A stretch of DNA of 64,000 nt, taken from assembly GCF_902153245.2 (NCBI RefSeq), contig NZ_CABFWF030000006.1, forward strand, positions 69,507 through 133,506. Direction: 5' to 3'. The notes beneath the pieces were generated by a model, which had not been told where the DNA came from, did no database searches, and worked only from the letters and a program-made list of their open reading frames with translations. The stretch is from Pseudorhizobium endolithicum. GTDB taxonomy: Bacteria; Pseudomonadota; Alphaproteobacteria; Rhizobiales; Rhizobiaceae. Position numbers and translations under genes: made by a program. Below are positions 7,070-15,834 of the stretch, one piece after another. Every line of letters begins with the position of its first letter. Position 1 is the first letter of the stretch.

Positions 7070-7591
7070 ATGGATATCGCCACGGCACATGCGCAGCCGA
7101 AGACGCGGGTCGCGCTGACCATCAACGGCCACCGCCACGACCTCGAAATCCACCCATGGGTCACGCTGCTGGACCTGCTGCGCGGCCCCATGCAGCTCAA
7201 CGGCACGAAGAAGGGCTGCGATCATGGCCAGTGCGGCGCCTGTACGGTGCTGATCGACGGCGAGCGCATCAATTCCTGCCTCAAGCTCGCCGTCACCCTC
7301 GACGGCACCAACGTCACGACCATCGAAGGCCTCGGCACGCCAGACGAGATGCACCCCGTGCAGAAGGCCTTCGTGGAGCATGACGCCTATCAGTGCGGCT
7401 ATTGCACACCCGGCCAGATCTGTTCCGCCGTCGCCCTTCTTAGGGAGGGTTATGCCCGCAGCCGCGAGGAGATCCGCGAGATGATGAGCGGCAATCTCTG
7501 TCGCTGCGGCGCCTATACCAACATTGCCGATGCCATCCAGGACGTCATGGAGCAGGAAGTGAAAGTCGGCATGCGGGAGGCTGCGGAATGA
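7070..7591 (+). CDS. paoA: Aldehyde dehydrogenase [2Fe-2S] subunit (PaoA type)
   Basis: The iron-sulfur subunit of a molybdenum-containing aldehyde oxidoreductase of the xanthine dehydrogenase family. The plant-ferredoxin-type [2Fe-2S] site is GCDHGQCGACTV with a further Cys at ~70. The C-terminal helical domain carries the second cluster (QCGYCTPGQ at ~110 and NLCRCGAY at ~147). E. coli PaoA carries a Tat signal, but none is visible here, so the complex may be cytoplasmic. It overlaps paoB by 4 nt (ATGA). Electrons pass from the Mo centre through this subunit to FAD. Confidence 0.93.
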   Translation: MDIATAHAQPKTRVALTINGHRHDLEIHPWVTLLDLLRGPMQLNGTKKGCDHGQCGACTVLIDGERINSCLKLAVTLDGTNVTTIEGLGTPDEMHPVQKAFVEHDAYQCGYCTPGQICSAVALLREGYARSREEIREMMSGNLCRCGAYTNIADAIQDVMEQEVKVGMREAAE

Positions 7592-8604
7592 GGCCCTTTT
7601 CCTATACCCGTGCCGAAACGCTCGGCGATGCCATGGCGGCTCTTGCCGCCAACCCCACGGCCCGTGTGCTGGCCGGTGGCACCAACCTCATCGACCTGAT
7701 GAAGTATGATGTCGAGCGCCCGGCTGCGATCGTCGACATCAACCGCCTGCCGCTGAAGGAGATCGAGGAACTGCCGGATGGCGGGTTGCGCATCGGCGCG
7801 CTCGTCTCCAACGCCGCGCTTGCCTATCATCCCGCGGTCACCGAGCGCTATCCTCTGCTCGCCAGCGCCATCCTTGCCGGTGCCTCGCCGCAGCTCCGCA
7901 ACGCCGCCACCACCGGCGGAAACCTCTTGCAGCGAACCCGCTGCTACTATTTCTACGACCCCTCCACGCCCTGCAACAAGCGCGAGCCCGGCTCCGGCTG
8001 CGGCGCGATTGGCGGCGTCAACCGCATCCATGCCATTCTCGGTGCCAGCGAACACTGCATCGCTACCCACCCGTCGGACATGTGCGTGGCGCTCGCGGCC
8101 CTCGCGGCTATCGTTGAAGTCGAGGGGCCGGACGGCCGCCGTGACATTCCCTTCGCCGATTTCCACCGCCTGCCCGGCGACCACCCGGAGCGCGACAACA
8201 CCATGCGCCAGGGCGAGATCATCACGGCGGTGCGGCTGGAGTGCAATCACTTCGCCCGCCACCACAGCTACCTGAAGCTGCGCGACCGGCTCTCCTATGC
8301 CTTCGCCCTCGTCTCCGTCGCCGCCGCACTCGACGTCAAGGACGGGATGATCGTCGATATCCGCGTGGCGCTCGGCGGCGTCGCCCACAAGCCCTGGCGC
8401 GACAGCCTGGCGGAAGCCGAATTCGCGGGCCAGCCGGCGACGGAAGAGACCTTTGCCGCACTCGCCGACCGGCTGCTCGCCGGCGCGGAAGGCCAGGGCG
8501 ACAACGACTTCAAGATCCCCATGGCCCGCAAGGCCATCGTCCGGGCGCTGAAGCAGGCCGCCGCCGGCACGCCGCAGGTCCAGTCCGACAAGCGCATCCG
8601 CTGA
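7588..8604 (+). CDS. paoB: Aldehyde dehydrogenase FAD subunit (PaoB type)
   Basis: 338 residues, the flavin-binding subunit of the same complex. The FAD-binding block is VLAGGTNLIDLMKYDVERP (~31-48) and ATTGGNLLQRTRC (~108-120). Between ~120 and 165 lie four spaced Cys residues (RTRCYYFYDPSTPCNK, then SGCGAIGG, then ASEHCIA). In PaoB-like proteins these bind an additional [4Fe-4S] cluster absent from most xanthine dehydrogenases. The C-terminal CO-dehydrogenase flavoprotein domain is complete. Translation is coupled to paoA, and a 12-nt gap separates it from paoC. Confidence 0.93.
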   Translation: MRPFSYTRAETLGDAMAALAANPTARVLAGGTNLIDLMKYDVERPAAIVDINRLPLKEIEELPDGGLRIGALVSNAALAYHPAVTERYPLLASAILAGASPQLRNAATTGGNLLQRTRCYYFYDPSTPCNKREPGSGCGAIGGVNRIHAILGASEHCIATHPSDMCVALAALAAIVEVEGPDGRRDIPFADFHRLPGDHPERDNTMRQGEIITAVRLECNHFARHHSYLKLRDRLSYAFALVSVAAALDVKDGMIVDIRVALGGVAHKPWRDSLAEAEFAGQPATEETFAALADRLLAGAEGQGDNDFKIPMARKAIVRALKQAAAGTPQVQSDKRIR

Positions 8605-8616
8605 AGGAGATCCGTC

Positions 8617-10866
8617 ATGTTGAACGAAAAGCCAGTCTTCGGATTTCCGCTGCCGCGCATCGACGGCCCCCTGAAGGTCACCGGCACCGCCCCCTATGCC
8701 GCCGAGTATCATGCTCCCGGCATGCTCTTCGGCTATGCCGCCCAGGCGACGATCGCAAGCGGCCGCATCGCCTCGATAGACACTGCCGAAGCGGAAGCCT
8801 ATCCGGGCGTGGCCAAGGTCTATACCCACAAGAACCGCCCCTCGGTCGCCTGGCGCGACAAGAAGTGGAAGGACGAGGTCGCGCTTCCCGGCCACCCGTT
8901 CCGGCCGCTCGAAAACGACCGCATCCTGTTCGGCGGCCAGCCGGTCGCGCTCGTGGTCGCCGAAAGCTTCGAGGCCGCTCGCGACGCCGCCGAGCTGATC
9001 CGCATCGAGTATCATCCAGACGAACCGCATACCGACATCACGGTGGAGCGGGCAAAAAGTTACGTGCCGCCGGAAGCGCGCAAGGACAGCATGGTTCCCA
9101 CCGATCCGCGTGGCGATGCCGAAGGCGCCTATGAGGCCGCCCCCTTCAAGATCGACGTCGAATACCTGCAGCAAGGCGAGCACCATAATCCGATGGAGCT
9201 CTTCGCCTCGACCGCCATCCGCAACGAGGACGGGACGCTCACCGTCTACGACAAGACGCAAGGCTCGCAGAACAGCCACGACTATGTCTGCAACGTCTTC
9301 GGCCTCAAGCCGGAGAACGTGCGTGTCGTCAACGCCTATGTCGGCGGCGCCTTCGGCTCCGGCCTGCGCCCCAAGCACCAGTTGTTCTTCGCGGTCATGG
9401 CGAGCCTCGACCTGAAACGCTCGGTGAAGGTGGAGATGAGCCGCAGCGAGATGTTCTACCTGACCTGGCGGCCGGCCACGATCCAGCGGATGCAATTTGC
9501 CGCAAACGCCGACGGAACGCTGGCATCGGTCCGCCACCACGCGATCCAAGCGACCTCGCTGCGCGAGGACTACCAGGAAAACGTCGTCAACTGGTCGGGC
9601 CTCACCTACAAGTGCGACAACGTCAAGCTCTCCTACGAACTCGCCAAGACGACCATGTCGACCCCGGGCGACATGCGCGCACCCGGTGCCGCCACCGCCT
9701 TCCTGGCGCTGGAATCGGCGATGGACGAGTTGGCCTATGAGGTCGGTATGGACCCCCTGGAATTCAGGGGGAAAAACTTCGTCAGCTACGACCAGAACGA
9801 CGACCTGCAGATCACCTCCAAGGAACTCGACACCTGCTACCGCGTCGGCGCCGAACGCTTCGGCTGGGACAAGCGTAGCCACGAACCCGGCTCGATGCGC
9901 GACGGCAACGACCTGATCGGCTGGGGCGTTGCCACCGGCGTGTGGGAAGCGACGCTGACGCAGGCAGAGGCCAAGGTCCGCCTTTTCCCGGACGGCAAGA
10001 TCACCGTCATGGCCGCTGCCTCCGATATCGGCACCGGCACCTATACGATCCTTGCCCAGGTCGCAGCCCAGGAACTCGGCCAGCCAGCCGACCGCGTCAG
10101 CGTGCTGATCGGCGATTCCACCCTGCCGAAAACCTCCGTCGAAGGCGGTTCCTGGACTGCCGCCTCCTCCGGCTCCGCCGTGCAGGCGGGCTGCATGGAA
10201 ATACGCAAGACGCTCCTGTCGCTGGCGCAGAAGATGGACAATCATCCCTTCGGCAATGCTCCCGTCGAGGAACTGGCGATCCGCGACAATCGCCTCGTGC
10301 TCGACCGCAACGACCAGATGGGGCTATCGATTGCCGACATCCTCGGCCACCACGGCATGTCGTCGGTGGAAGGCCATGGCAAGGTGGCGCCGGACCAGGA
10401 GCAGGCGAAGAAATACACGAGCTTCACTCACGGCGCCGTCTTCGTGGAAGTCAGGATCGATGCGGAACTCGGCGTGCCGCGGGTGACGCGGGTGGTCAGC
10501 GCCATCGATGCCGGCCGCATCATCAATCCGAAGACCGCGCGAAGCCAGATCCTCGGCGGCGTCGTCATGGGGCTTGGCATGGCGCTGCACGAGGAAGGCA
10601 TGATCGACCACCGGACCGGCCGGATCATGAACCACAACCTCGCCGAATATCACGTCCCCGCCCATGCCGATGTCCACGACATCGATGTCATCTTCATCGA
10701 GGAAGAGGACAAGATGGCGAGCCCGATCGGCGTCAAGGGGCTGGGCGAAATCGGCATTATCGGTGTGGGCGCCGCCGTCGCCAACGCCATCTTCCACGCA
10801 ACCGGAACCCGCCACCGGCATTTCCCGATCACCATAGACAAGATCATGGAAGGATTGCCCCAGTGA
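8617..10866 (+). CDS. paoC: Aldehyde dehydrogenase molybdopterin subunit (PaoC type)
   Basis: The 749-residue catalytic subunit that binds the molybdenum-pterin cofactor and oxidises aldehydes. The N-terminal hammerhead domain starts PRIDGPLKVTGTAPYAAEY. The molybdopterin-binding segments include AYVGGAFGSGL (~240), the APGAATAFLALES region (~357) and EGGSWTAASSGSA (~512). Near the C-terminus, IGVKGLGEIGI (~705) carries the catalytic Glu of the family. It ends the paoABC operon. No maturation gene of the XdhC/PaoD type follows in this window, so the chaperone must be encoded elsewhere. Confidence 0.94.
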   Translation: MLNEKPVFGFPLPRIDGPLKVTGTAPYAAEYHAPGMLFGYAAQATIASGRIASIDTAEAEAYPGVAKVYTHKNRPSVAWRDKKWKDEVALPGHPFRPLENDRILFGGQPVALVVAESFEAARDAAELIRIEYHPDEPHTDITVERAKSYVPPEARKDSMVPTDPRGDAEGAYEAAPFKIDVEYLQQGEHHNPMELFASTAIRNEDGTLTVYDKTQGSQNSHDYVCNVFGLKPENVRVVNAYVGGAFGSGLRPKHQLFFAVMASLDLKRSVKVEMSRSEMFYLTWRPATIQRMQFAANADGTLASVRHHAIQATSLREDYQENVVNWSGLTYKCDNVKLSYELAKTTMSTPGDMRAPGAATAFLALESAMDELAYEVGMDPLEFRGKNFVSYDQNDDLQITSKELDTCYRVGAERFGWDKRSHEPGSMRDGNDLIGWGVATGVWEATLTQAEAKVRLFPDGKITVMAAASDIGTGTYTILAQVAAQELGQPADRVSVLIGDSTLPKTSVEGGSWTAASSGSAVQAGCMEIRKTLLSLAQKMDNHPFGNAPVEELAIRDNRLVLDRNDQMGLSIADILGHHGMSSVEGHGKVAPDQEQAKKYTSFTHGAVFVEVRIDAELGVPRVTRVVSAIDAGRIINPKTARSQILGGVVMGLGMALHEEGMIDHRTGRIMNHNLAEYHVPAHADVHDIDVIFIEEEDKMASPIGVKGLGEIGIIGVGAAVANAIFHATGTRHRHFPITIDKIMEGLPQ

Positions 10867-10903
10867 CTGGCCCCAGTGACCGGCCGCCGGGAACCCGGCA
10901 TCG

Positions 10904-11566
10904 TCATTCTGCCGGCATCTTCATCGAAGCGATGATCTCCGCCGCGGAAAGCTCGGACAGCAGCCGCTTGAGGTCCGGTTCCTGAACCAGTTCGGTCGCT
11001 TCCGGCAGCGAGCACCATTTCCGCCTCCGCTGGCCCTTCTCGCGCCACTGCAGCAGCGTCCCGCGAACCTTCAGCCCGAACAGCGAGACGTCGCACCACA
11101 TCTGCGATCCGTCTGCCCTGCTCTTCAGATAGCGAAACTCACCAAACGGCGCGGCGCTCGTGGTGCCGATGACGCCCGCCTCCTCGTATGCCTCCCGCTC
11201 GGCCGCGGCGCGGGGAGAAGGATCGTCGCCAAGCCAGCCCTTCGGCACGATCCAGCGTCCCCGCCGCCGCGAGGTGACGAGAAGGATCCGCAGGCTCCCG
11301 CATCGGCCAATTCTCCACGGCAAGGCTCCCGACTGTTCGAGAACCGGAACCTCGCCCGGAAGAAGATGGCCGCCCGGCGCCAACGAGGAGCCGGAAGACG
11401 CTCCGGCCACGTGAAGGGGCGGTCCGTCCGCAAGGGGGGCCGGGCGATGCGAGCCGCCCGTGCGCGGATCATCGACCTGCGGCGGAAGCGCAGCCCGAAG
11501 AACGTCGCCCGCAGGCGTCATCACGGTCCCGGAAGATATGATAGGGGGTCTCATGGCAGTCGACAT
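10904..11566 (-). CDS. Nudix hydrolase
   Basis: The Nudix box is complete: GWLGDDPSPRAAAEREAYEE followed by AGV, matching Gx5Ex7REUxEExGU, after KGWL in the usual DIPP/Nudix-like beta-alpha-beta context. These enzymes hydrolyse nucleoside-diphosphate-linked compounds; the substrate cannot be read from sequence. The catalytic domain is the last ~140 residues. The first ~75 are low-complexity (Ala/Pro/Gly) and may not be translated, since several in-frame starts exist, including 11521. It converges on paoC with a 37-bp gap. Confidence 0.85.
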   Translation of the reverse strand: MSTAMRPPIISSGTVMTPAGDVLRAALPPQVDDPRTGGSHRPAPLADGPPLHVAGASSGSSLAPGGHLLPGEVPVLEQSGALPWRIGRCGSLRILLVTSRRRGRWIVPKGWLGDDPSPRAAAEREAYEEAGVIGTTSAAPFGEFRYLKSRADGSQMWCDVSLFGLKVRGTLLQWREKGQRRRKWCSLPEATELVQEPDLKRLLSELSAAEIIASMKMPAE

Positions 11567-11865
11567 GCAAGAATCCAGTCGCAGCCTCGTGGAGGCGCGA
11601 TACGAGTGAGCCGCATGTTTTGAATGAGGGTCCCGAAGCGGCGAATGCGGTTAGGGTGACGATGAGCCGCTCCGGGAAAGACCACGTCCTTCCCCGACCA
11701 ACCTCGTCACCATCACAAGCGCATTCATACCCATGCGCTCATATATGGGCCTGCCGGACAAGCTGTTCAACCGGCTCGGGGACGCGGGAGGCTGATACTT
11801 GACGGAACAGCCGAGAAGGGCGATGAGTGCTCGACCTTCAATTCGAGAAAGCAGCGGCATCCTCC
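11567..11865. other. Intergenic region without recognisable gene
   Basis: No frame on either strand has plausible composition. A TTGACG at about 11801 on the plus strand could be part of the promoter of the following gene. Nothing else is seen. Confidence 0.4.
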
Positions 11866-12129
11866 ATGGCGAAAGAGCCAAAGCTGGAATATTCTGATTT
11901 TTCAGGAGAATTCGAAGACGACGGCGTGACCGTGCTCGTCGACATCCACCGGGCCGTCGGAAGCGAAGGCGGCTGGACGCTGGAGGTGATCTCCCAGGAG
12001 GAAGACGTCACCACCTGGGAAGGCACGTTCGAGACGGACAAGGAGGCCTGGGAGGAGTTCCTGGCGACCACCGAGAAGGACGGCATACGTTGGTTTCTCG
12101 GAGGCGAGGAAAGCGAATCCGTGCACTGA
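11866..12129 (+). CDS. Conserved-looking acidic hypothetical protein
   Basis: 87 residues, very acidic (many Glu and Asp), with no membrane or signal segment. An alternating pattern (VTVLVDIHRAVGSEGGWTLE, then VISQEEDVTTWEGTFETD) suggests a small alpha/beta fold. ATG at 11866 is chosen because upstream codons back to 11827 look non-coding, but the ribosome site is weak. Low Cys and high Glu composition argue for a soluble cytoplasmic protein. No family is recognised and no neighbour shares its strand. Confidence 0.65.
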   Translation: MAKEPKLEYSDFSGEFEDDGVTVLVDIHRAVGSEGGWTLEVISQEEDVTTWEGTFETDKEAWEEFLATTEKDGIRWFLGGEESESVH

Positions 12130-12210
12130 GCTTTAGGGGCTCGTCCACGCCATCCACCCCAGGCCGGGCCGGCAACCGCAAGCCCCGCCGCGATTGCCGC
12201 GTCGGCACGC

Positions 12211-12288
12211 CTAGAAGACGAACATGTAGAGCAGGATGATGACGAAGATGGGCACGCCCATGGCCCACAGCACGATTCCTTTGAGCAT
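12211..12288 (-). CDS. 25-residue single-span membrane peptide
   Basis: A very short gene, MLKGIVLWAMGVPIFVIILL followed by YMFVF, almost entirely one hydrophobic helix with a positively charged N-terminus. A strong Shine-Dalgarno (GAGGAG, 7 nt before ATG) supports translation. Similar 25-30-residue membrane peptides are common but rarely annotated in alphaproteobacteria, and function is unknown. It lies between the acidic protein (plus) and the DUF421 gene (minus), 136 bp downstream of the latter, and could be in its transcript. Confidence 0.6.
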   Translation of the reverse strand: MLKGIVLWAMGVPIFVIILLYMFVF

Positions 12289-12424
12289 CTTCTTTCTCCT
12301 CTTGTTGTACCGGACAACGCCTCTTGAGCGCCGGAGGTTCCGAACCCGCGGTGCGCCTTTACGAGACGTGCACATGCGTCAGCCCAAGCCTTGAGACGGC
12401 AGAGGTACTGCGCTTCTACGGGAT

Positions 12425-12910
12425 CTAGTCCACCTTCTTGATCACGCTGATATCGCCTTCCGCCTCCAGTACTGCCACGCGGACCTCGGAGATGTCCTCC
12501 ACCCCCGACAGGCGCAGTACCGAGACAAGCTCCTCCTCGGTGATCATCTCGCGACGCATGTTTCTCTTCAGCATCCGCCCATCCTTGACCAGTTGCGTCT
12601 GTTTATGGCGCATGAGCCGGCGGATGAACGGCACGCGGTATTCGAGGAAATCGAGCACATATCCCCAGACCAGCACCAGGGCGATCATCAGCAGGAGATC
12701 CCCTATTTGGTAGGAACCCGCGGTGATCGACGTTGCGCCGATCGTGCCGATGACGATCAGGATGAGCATGTCGTTCGGCGAGATGTGGCCGGTGTTCCGT
12801 TTCGGCACCACCCGGATCAGCATCACCAGCACCAAAAAGACGATGCTGGTACGGATCACGATCTCGAGCAATGGCTGGCTGAGGCTGAATGTCTCGATGA
12901 GGATAGCCAT
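12425..12910 (-). CDS. DUF421 (YetF-like) membrane protein
   Basis: 161 residues with three membrane helices (~13-33, ~45-63 and ~68-86). A cytoplasmic alpha/beta DUF421 domain follows (RHKQTQLVKDGRMLKRNMRR to the end). The family is widespread, and the Bacillus homologue YetF is linked to the membrane and sporulation; the molecular function is unresolved. Its length is on the short side, lacking the second C-terminal repeat of YetF, as in many proteobacterial members. A small lipoprotein gene lies 39 bp upstream on the same strand and may be co-transcribed. Confidence 0.85.
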   Translation of the reverse strand: MAILIETFSLSQPLLEIVIRTSIVFLVLVMLIRVVPKRNTGHISPNDMLILIVIGTIGATSITAGSYQIGDLLLMIALVLVWGYVLDFLEYRVPFIRRLMRHKQTQLVKDGRMLKRNMRREMITEEELVSVLRLSGVEDISEVRVAVLEAEGDISVIKKVD

Positions 12911-12949
12911 GGTCTCTCGCCACCCCTCCGCAGATCTTGAGCGACGGCC

Positions 12950-13207
12950 TCAATCATCCGGGTATTCGATCCGGTAACGGCTCACCAGCCGCAGCGACCG
13001 GTCGGGCTGGATGATGTATCGCTCGCCCCATTCCTGGCTGAACCGGTCGCGGAAGCGATGGGTAACCGTGCTGCCGACCGGCGCCTTGGTCAGCCGCGTG
13101 GCCGGCTGGCCGCCATAGGTGATGCTGCCGGGAACGGGTTCCAGCTCTGCGCCGGTGGTACAGCCGCTGAGGCCAAGGATGAGGGCGGGTATCAAGAGGC
13201 GCATCAT
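12950..13207 (-). CDS. Small lipoprotein
   Basis: 85 residues with a lipoprotein signal: positively charged start, hydrophobic core and lipobox LSGC (Cys at ~15). The mature part is ~70 residues of mixed polar composition ending SRYRIEYPDD. ATG at 13207 is preferred because AGGAG lies 6 nt upstream, whereas the start at 13222 has no such site. By the lipobox it should be lipid-anchored, and the residue after Cys is Thr rather than Asp, so the outer membrane is possible. It precedes the DUF421 gene. Confidence 0.78.
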   Translation of the reverse strand: MMRLLIPALILGLSGCTTGAELEPVPGSITYGGQPATRLTKAPVGSTVTHRFRDRFSQEWGERYIIQPDRSLRLVSRYRIEYPDD

Positions 13208-13509
13208 GGTCTTCTCCTGCATCGGGTCGGAGGTTCAACAACGGCTGCCGCGATAGGTTCCGCGCTTGGCGAATGGCAGGCGCCAAGCTTCGTAGCATTC
13301 TGCGCAAGGGACGAAAGGGGACGGCCAGCGTGATCTCGCGGCAGCAACGTGACGTCAATCGGTCGCCCGACCCCGTTCTAAAGATAACGGCAGTCGCGTC
13401 CCGGGTGGCTTGTGACAGAGCGGGAGCGCCAAGTCCACCACAGCCGGTGAAGGAAATCCAGGTCGCCCGTCCCCGAGCAGGCAGCGTGAACCGGGCTCCT
13501 CGGCGCCCT
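13208..13509. other. Intergenic region without recognisable gene
   Basis: About 300 bp between the lipoprotein start and the DUF4287 stop on the minus strand. Neither strand holds a plausible frame, repeat or terminator that I could identify. Confidence 0.4.
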
Positions 13510-13740
13510 TCAAGGCCCCTTTCGGCGGTCCTCCGCCAAGGTGTGCGCCACAAGCGCATTCGCATGGCCATGGCCCATGCCGTGCTCGTTCTTCAGCATG
13601 GCGACCAGGTCCATGTGCCCGGCTGGATATTGCCTCCGCACCACCTCCTGCCAATGGGCGATGGGCTGACCGTATTTTTTCTCGATGGATGGAAAATAGG
13701 ACGCGGGGCCCTTGATCCTTTCGCTGGTCACGGCGCTCAT
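13510..13740 (-). CDS. DUF4287 domain protein
   Basis: 76 residues. The domain motif YFPSIEKKYGQPIAHWQEVV and the segment ending NEHGMGHGHANALVAHTL are typical of DUF4287, a short helical domain of unknown function often found next to or fused with DUF5655. ATG at 13740 overlaps the stop of the upstream VOC-like gene as ATGA, which supports this start over one 54 codons upstream. The pair is therefore translationally coupled. Cytoplasmic, with no signal or membrane segment. Confidence 0.82.
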   Translation of the reverse strand: MSAVTSERIKGPASYFPSIEKKYGQPIAHWQEVVRRQYPAGHMDLVAMLKNEHGMGHGHANALVAHTLAEDRRKGP

Positions 13741-14210
13741 CCCCTCCGCGCCGCCTCGATCGCGGCGACGTCGATCTTCTTCATCGTCATCATCGCCTCG
13801 AAGGCGCGTTTCGCTTCGCCGCCGCCGACCGCAAGCGCTTCCGTCAGCACGCGCGGCGTGATCTGCCAGGAGATGCCCCACCGGTCCTTGCACCAGCCGC
13901 ATTCGCTTTCCTGCCCGCCATTGCCGGTGATGGCATTCCAGTAGCGGTCGGTCTCCTCCTGGTCCTCCGTGGAGATCTGGAAGGAGAAGGCTTCGCTGTG
14001 CCTGAAGGCCGGGCCGCCGTTCAGCCCGACGCAGGGAATGCCGGCCACCGTGAACTCGACGAGAATGACATCGCCCGCCTTGCCGGAGGGGAAATCCGCA
14101 GGTGCGCGCATCACCTTCCCCACCCGGCTGTCCGGGAAGGTCGCCGCGTAGAACCGCGCGGCCTCCTCGGCTTCCTTGTCAAACCAGACACAGACCGTGT
14201 TCTTGGCCAT
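13737..14210 (-). CDS. VOC-fold PhnB-like protein
   Basis: 157 residues of the vicinal-oxygen-chelate/PhnB type, formerly labelled 3-demethylubiquinone methyltransferase-like. Signature segments are VWFDKEAEEAARFYAATFPD at the N-terminus, then FRHSEAFSFQISTEDQEE and CGWCKDRWGISWQITPRVL. The fold binds a metal or small ligand, but no enzymatic role is established for this subgroup. Its C-terminal tail (MMTMKKIDVAAIEAAR) is typical of the family. It forms a two-gene operon with the DUF4287 gene through an ATGA overlap. Confidence 0.88.
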   Translation of the reverse strand: MAKNTVCVWFDKEAEEAARFYAATFPDSRVGKVMRAPADFPSGKAGDVILVEFTVAGIPCVGLNGGPAFRHSEAFSFQISTEDQEETDRYWNAITGNGGQESECGWCKDRWGISWQITPRVLTEALAVGGGEAKRAFEAMMTMKKIDVAAIEAARRG

Positions 14211-14490
14211 TTCGATCTCCTTCCCAAGGGTTGCATCGCTTCATCGTGATCGATTGCGCTCCCAGGACGAACTGACGGCCGGCAGGCCGACAGCGGCCGA
14301 GAAAAATCCTTGCGTCCCCGGACCGCAGACCCGTCTCCGCGGCGGCCGCCGCCTCCTGCGTTCGACGCCTGTGGGTAATCCTTTGCGCCCCGATGACAGC
14401 GCCAGCCTTACCCGCTAACGACGTGTCCGGCGCATCGGCCGCAGCCTGCGGCGGTGCAATGTCGGAACGGGCAAGCAAGGGGCATCACGC

Positions 14491-15819
14491 ATGGGCGAGA
14501 GTAGCGGCTATTTTCCGCGGTGGCGGTTGAAGACGGAGGGGCGCATCCTGCCCGACGAGCGGCTGCCGGCCGCGCAGACCATGGTGCTCGGCCTGCAGCA
14601 CGTCGTCGCCATGTTCGGCTCGACGGTGCTGGCGCCGATCCTGATGGGCTTCGACCCCAACGTCTCGATCCTGTTCTCGGGCATCTCGACGCTGATCTTC
14701 TTCATCGCCGTCGGCGGCCGGGTGCCGAGCTATCTCGGCTCCTCCTTCGCCTTCATCGGGCCGGTGCTGGTGGCGACGGCGGCGGTCGCCGGCGCGCCCA
14801 ATCCGAACATCGCGGTGGCGCTCGGCGGCATCATCGTCGCGGGAGCGCTCTACGCGCTGATCGGCGTCATCGTCATGGCGGCCGGCCACCGCTGGATCGA
14901 ACGGCTGATGCCGCCGGTGCTGACGGGCGCGATCGTCGCCGCGATCGGCCTGGTGCTGGCGCCTATCGCCATCGCCAGCGCGTCCGGAACCGGCCCGGAC
15001 AGCCCGGACGGCAGCCAGTTGTCGCGCTGGGTGGCGATCCTCACCGTCGCCGCCGTCGGCCTGATCGCGGTCTATGCTCCCGGCATGACCCGCCGCCTGC
15101 CGATCCTCATCGGCGGGGCGCTCGCCTACATCGCCTATCTGGTGCTCGCCAACGGCTTCGGGCTGGGCGCGCCGATCGACTTCTCCGGCGTCGCGGCCGC
15201 CGCATGGTTCGGGCTGCCGAGCTTCACGGCACCGGTCTTCTCTGTGCCGGCCATCACGCTGATCGCGCCGGTGGTCGTCATCCTGGTGGCCGAAAACCTC
15301 GGGCACATCAAGGCGATCGGCGCCATGACCGGGCGCAACCTCGATCCCTATCTCGGCCGCGCCTTCATCGGCGACGGCGTCGCCACCATGCTGTCCGGCT
15401 CCTTCGGCGGCACGGGCATGACGACCTATGCAGAAAACATGGGCGTCATGGCGGTGACGCGCATCTTCTCCACCCTCGTCTTCCTGGTCGCCGCAGCGAT
15501 CGCCATCCTGCTCGGCTTCTCGCCGAAGTTCGGCGCGCTGATCCAGACAATTCCCGGACCCGTCCTCGGCGGGCTGTCGATCGTCGTCTTCGGCCTGATC
15601 GCCGCCACGGCCGGCCGCATCTGGGTGGAGAACAGGGTGGATTTCGCCGAGCCGCGCAACCTCATCACCGTCGGCGTGGCGCTGGTGCTCGGCGCCGGCA
15701 ATTTCAAGCTCGAGGTCGCGGGCTTCACGCTCGACGGCATCGGCACTGCGACGATCGGCGCGATCGCGCTCTACCATGCGCTCGGCTGGGCGAAGCCTGC
15801 CGGCAGGACCGAAGCCTGA
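14491..15819 (+). CDS. Uracil/xanthine permease family transporter
   Basis: 442 residues and about 14 membrane segments, of the nucleobase:cation symporter-2 (UraA/RutG) family, which imports uracil or purine bases with H+. Family landmarks are QHVVAMFGSTVLAPILMGF (~32-50), the half-helix YLGSSFAFIGPV (~80-91), PVVVILVAENLGHI (~255-268) with its key Glu, and GGTGMTTYAENMGVMAVTRI (~305-325). The substrate cannot be decided from this view; the GGTGMTTYAENMG motif is closest to the uracil branch. No pyrimidine-degradation genes lie nearby. Confidence 0.9.
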   Translation: MGESSGYFPRWRLKTEGRILPDERLPAAQTMVLGLQHVVAMFGSTVLAPILMGFDPNVSILFSGISTLIFFIAVGGRVPSYLGSSFAFIGPVLVATAAVAGAPNPNIAVALGGIIVAGALYALIGVIVMAAGHRWIERLMPPVLTGAIVAAIGLVLAPIAIASASGTGPDSPDGSQLSRWVAILTVAAVGLIAVYAPGMTRRLPILIGGALAYIAYLVLANGFGLGAPIDFSGVAAAAWFGLPSFTAPVFSVPAITLIAPVVVILVAENLGHIKAIGAMTGRNLDPYLGRAFIGDGVATMLSGSFGGTGMTTYAENMGVMAVTRIFSTLVFLVAAAIAILLGFSPKFGALIQTIPGPVLGGLSIVVFGLIAATAGRIWVENRVDFAEPRNLITVGVALVLGAGNFKLEVAGFTLDGIGTATIGAIALYHALGWAKPAGRTEA

Positions 15820-15834
15820 CCAGGCTGGCCCGGC

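Noticed and set aside
7513-10245. A 910-codon open frame antisense to paoABC
   Set aside because: Product is Arg/Gly/Val/Asp-rich without any domain, and it lies opposite three genes with clear motifs. High GC with codon-third-position bias leaves antisense frames open.
14485-15777. A 430-codon frame antisense to the permease
   Set aside because: Composition of Asp/Arg/Gly/His typical of the complement of a membrane protein gene; no family signs.
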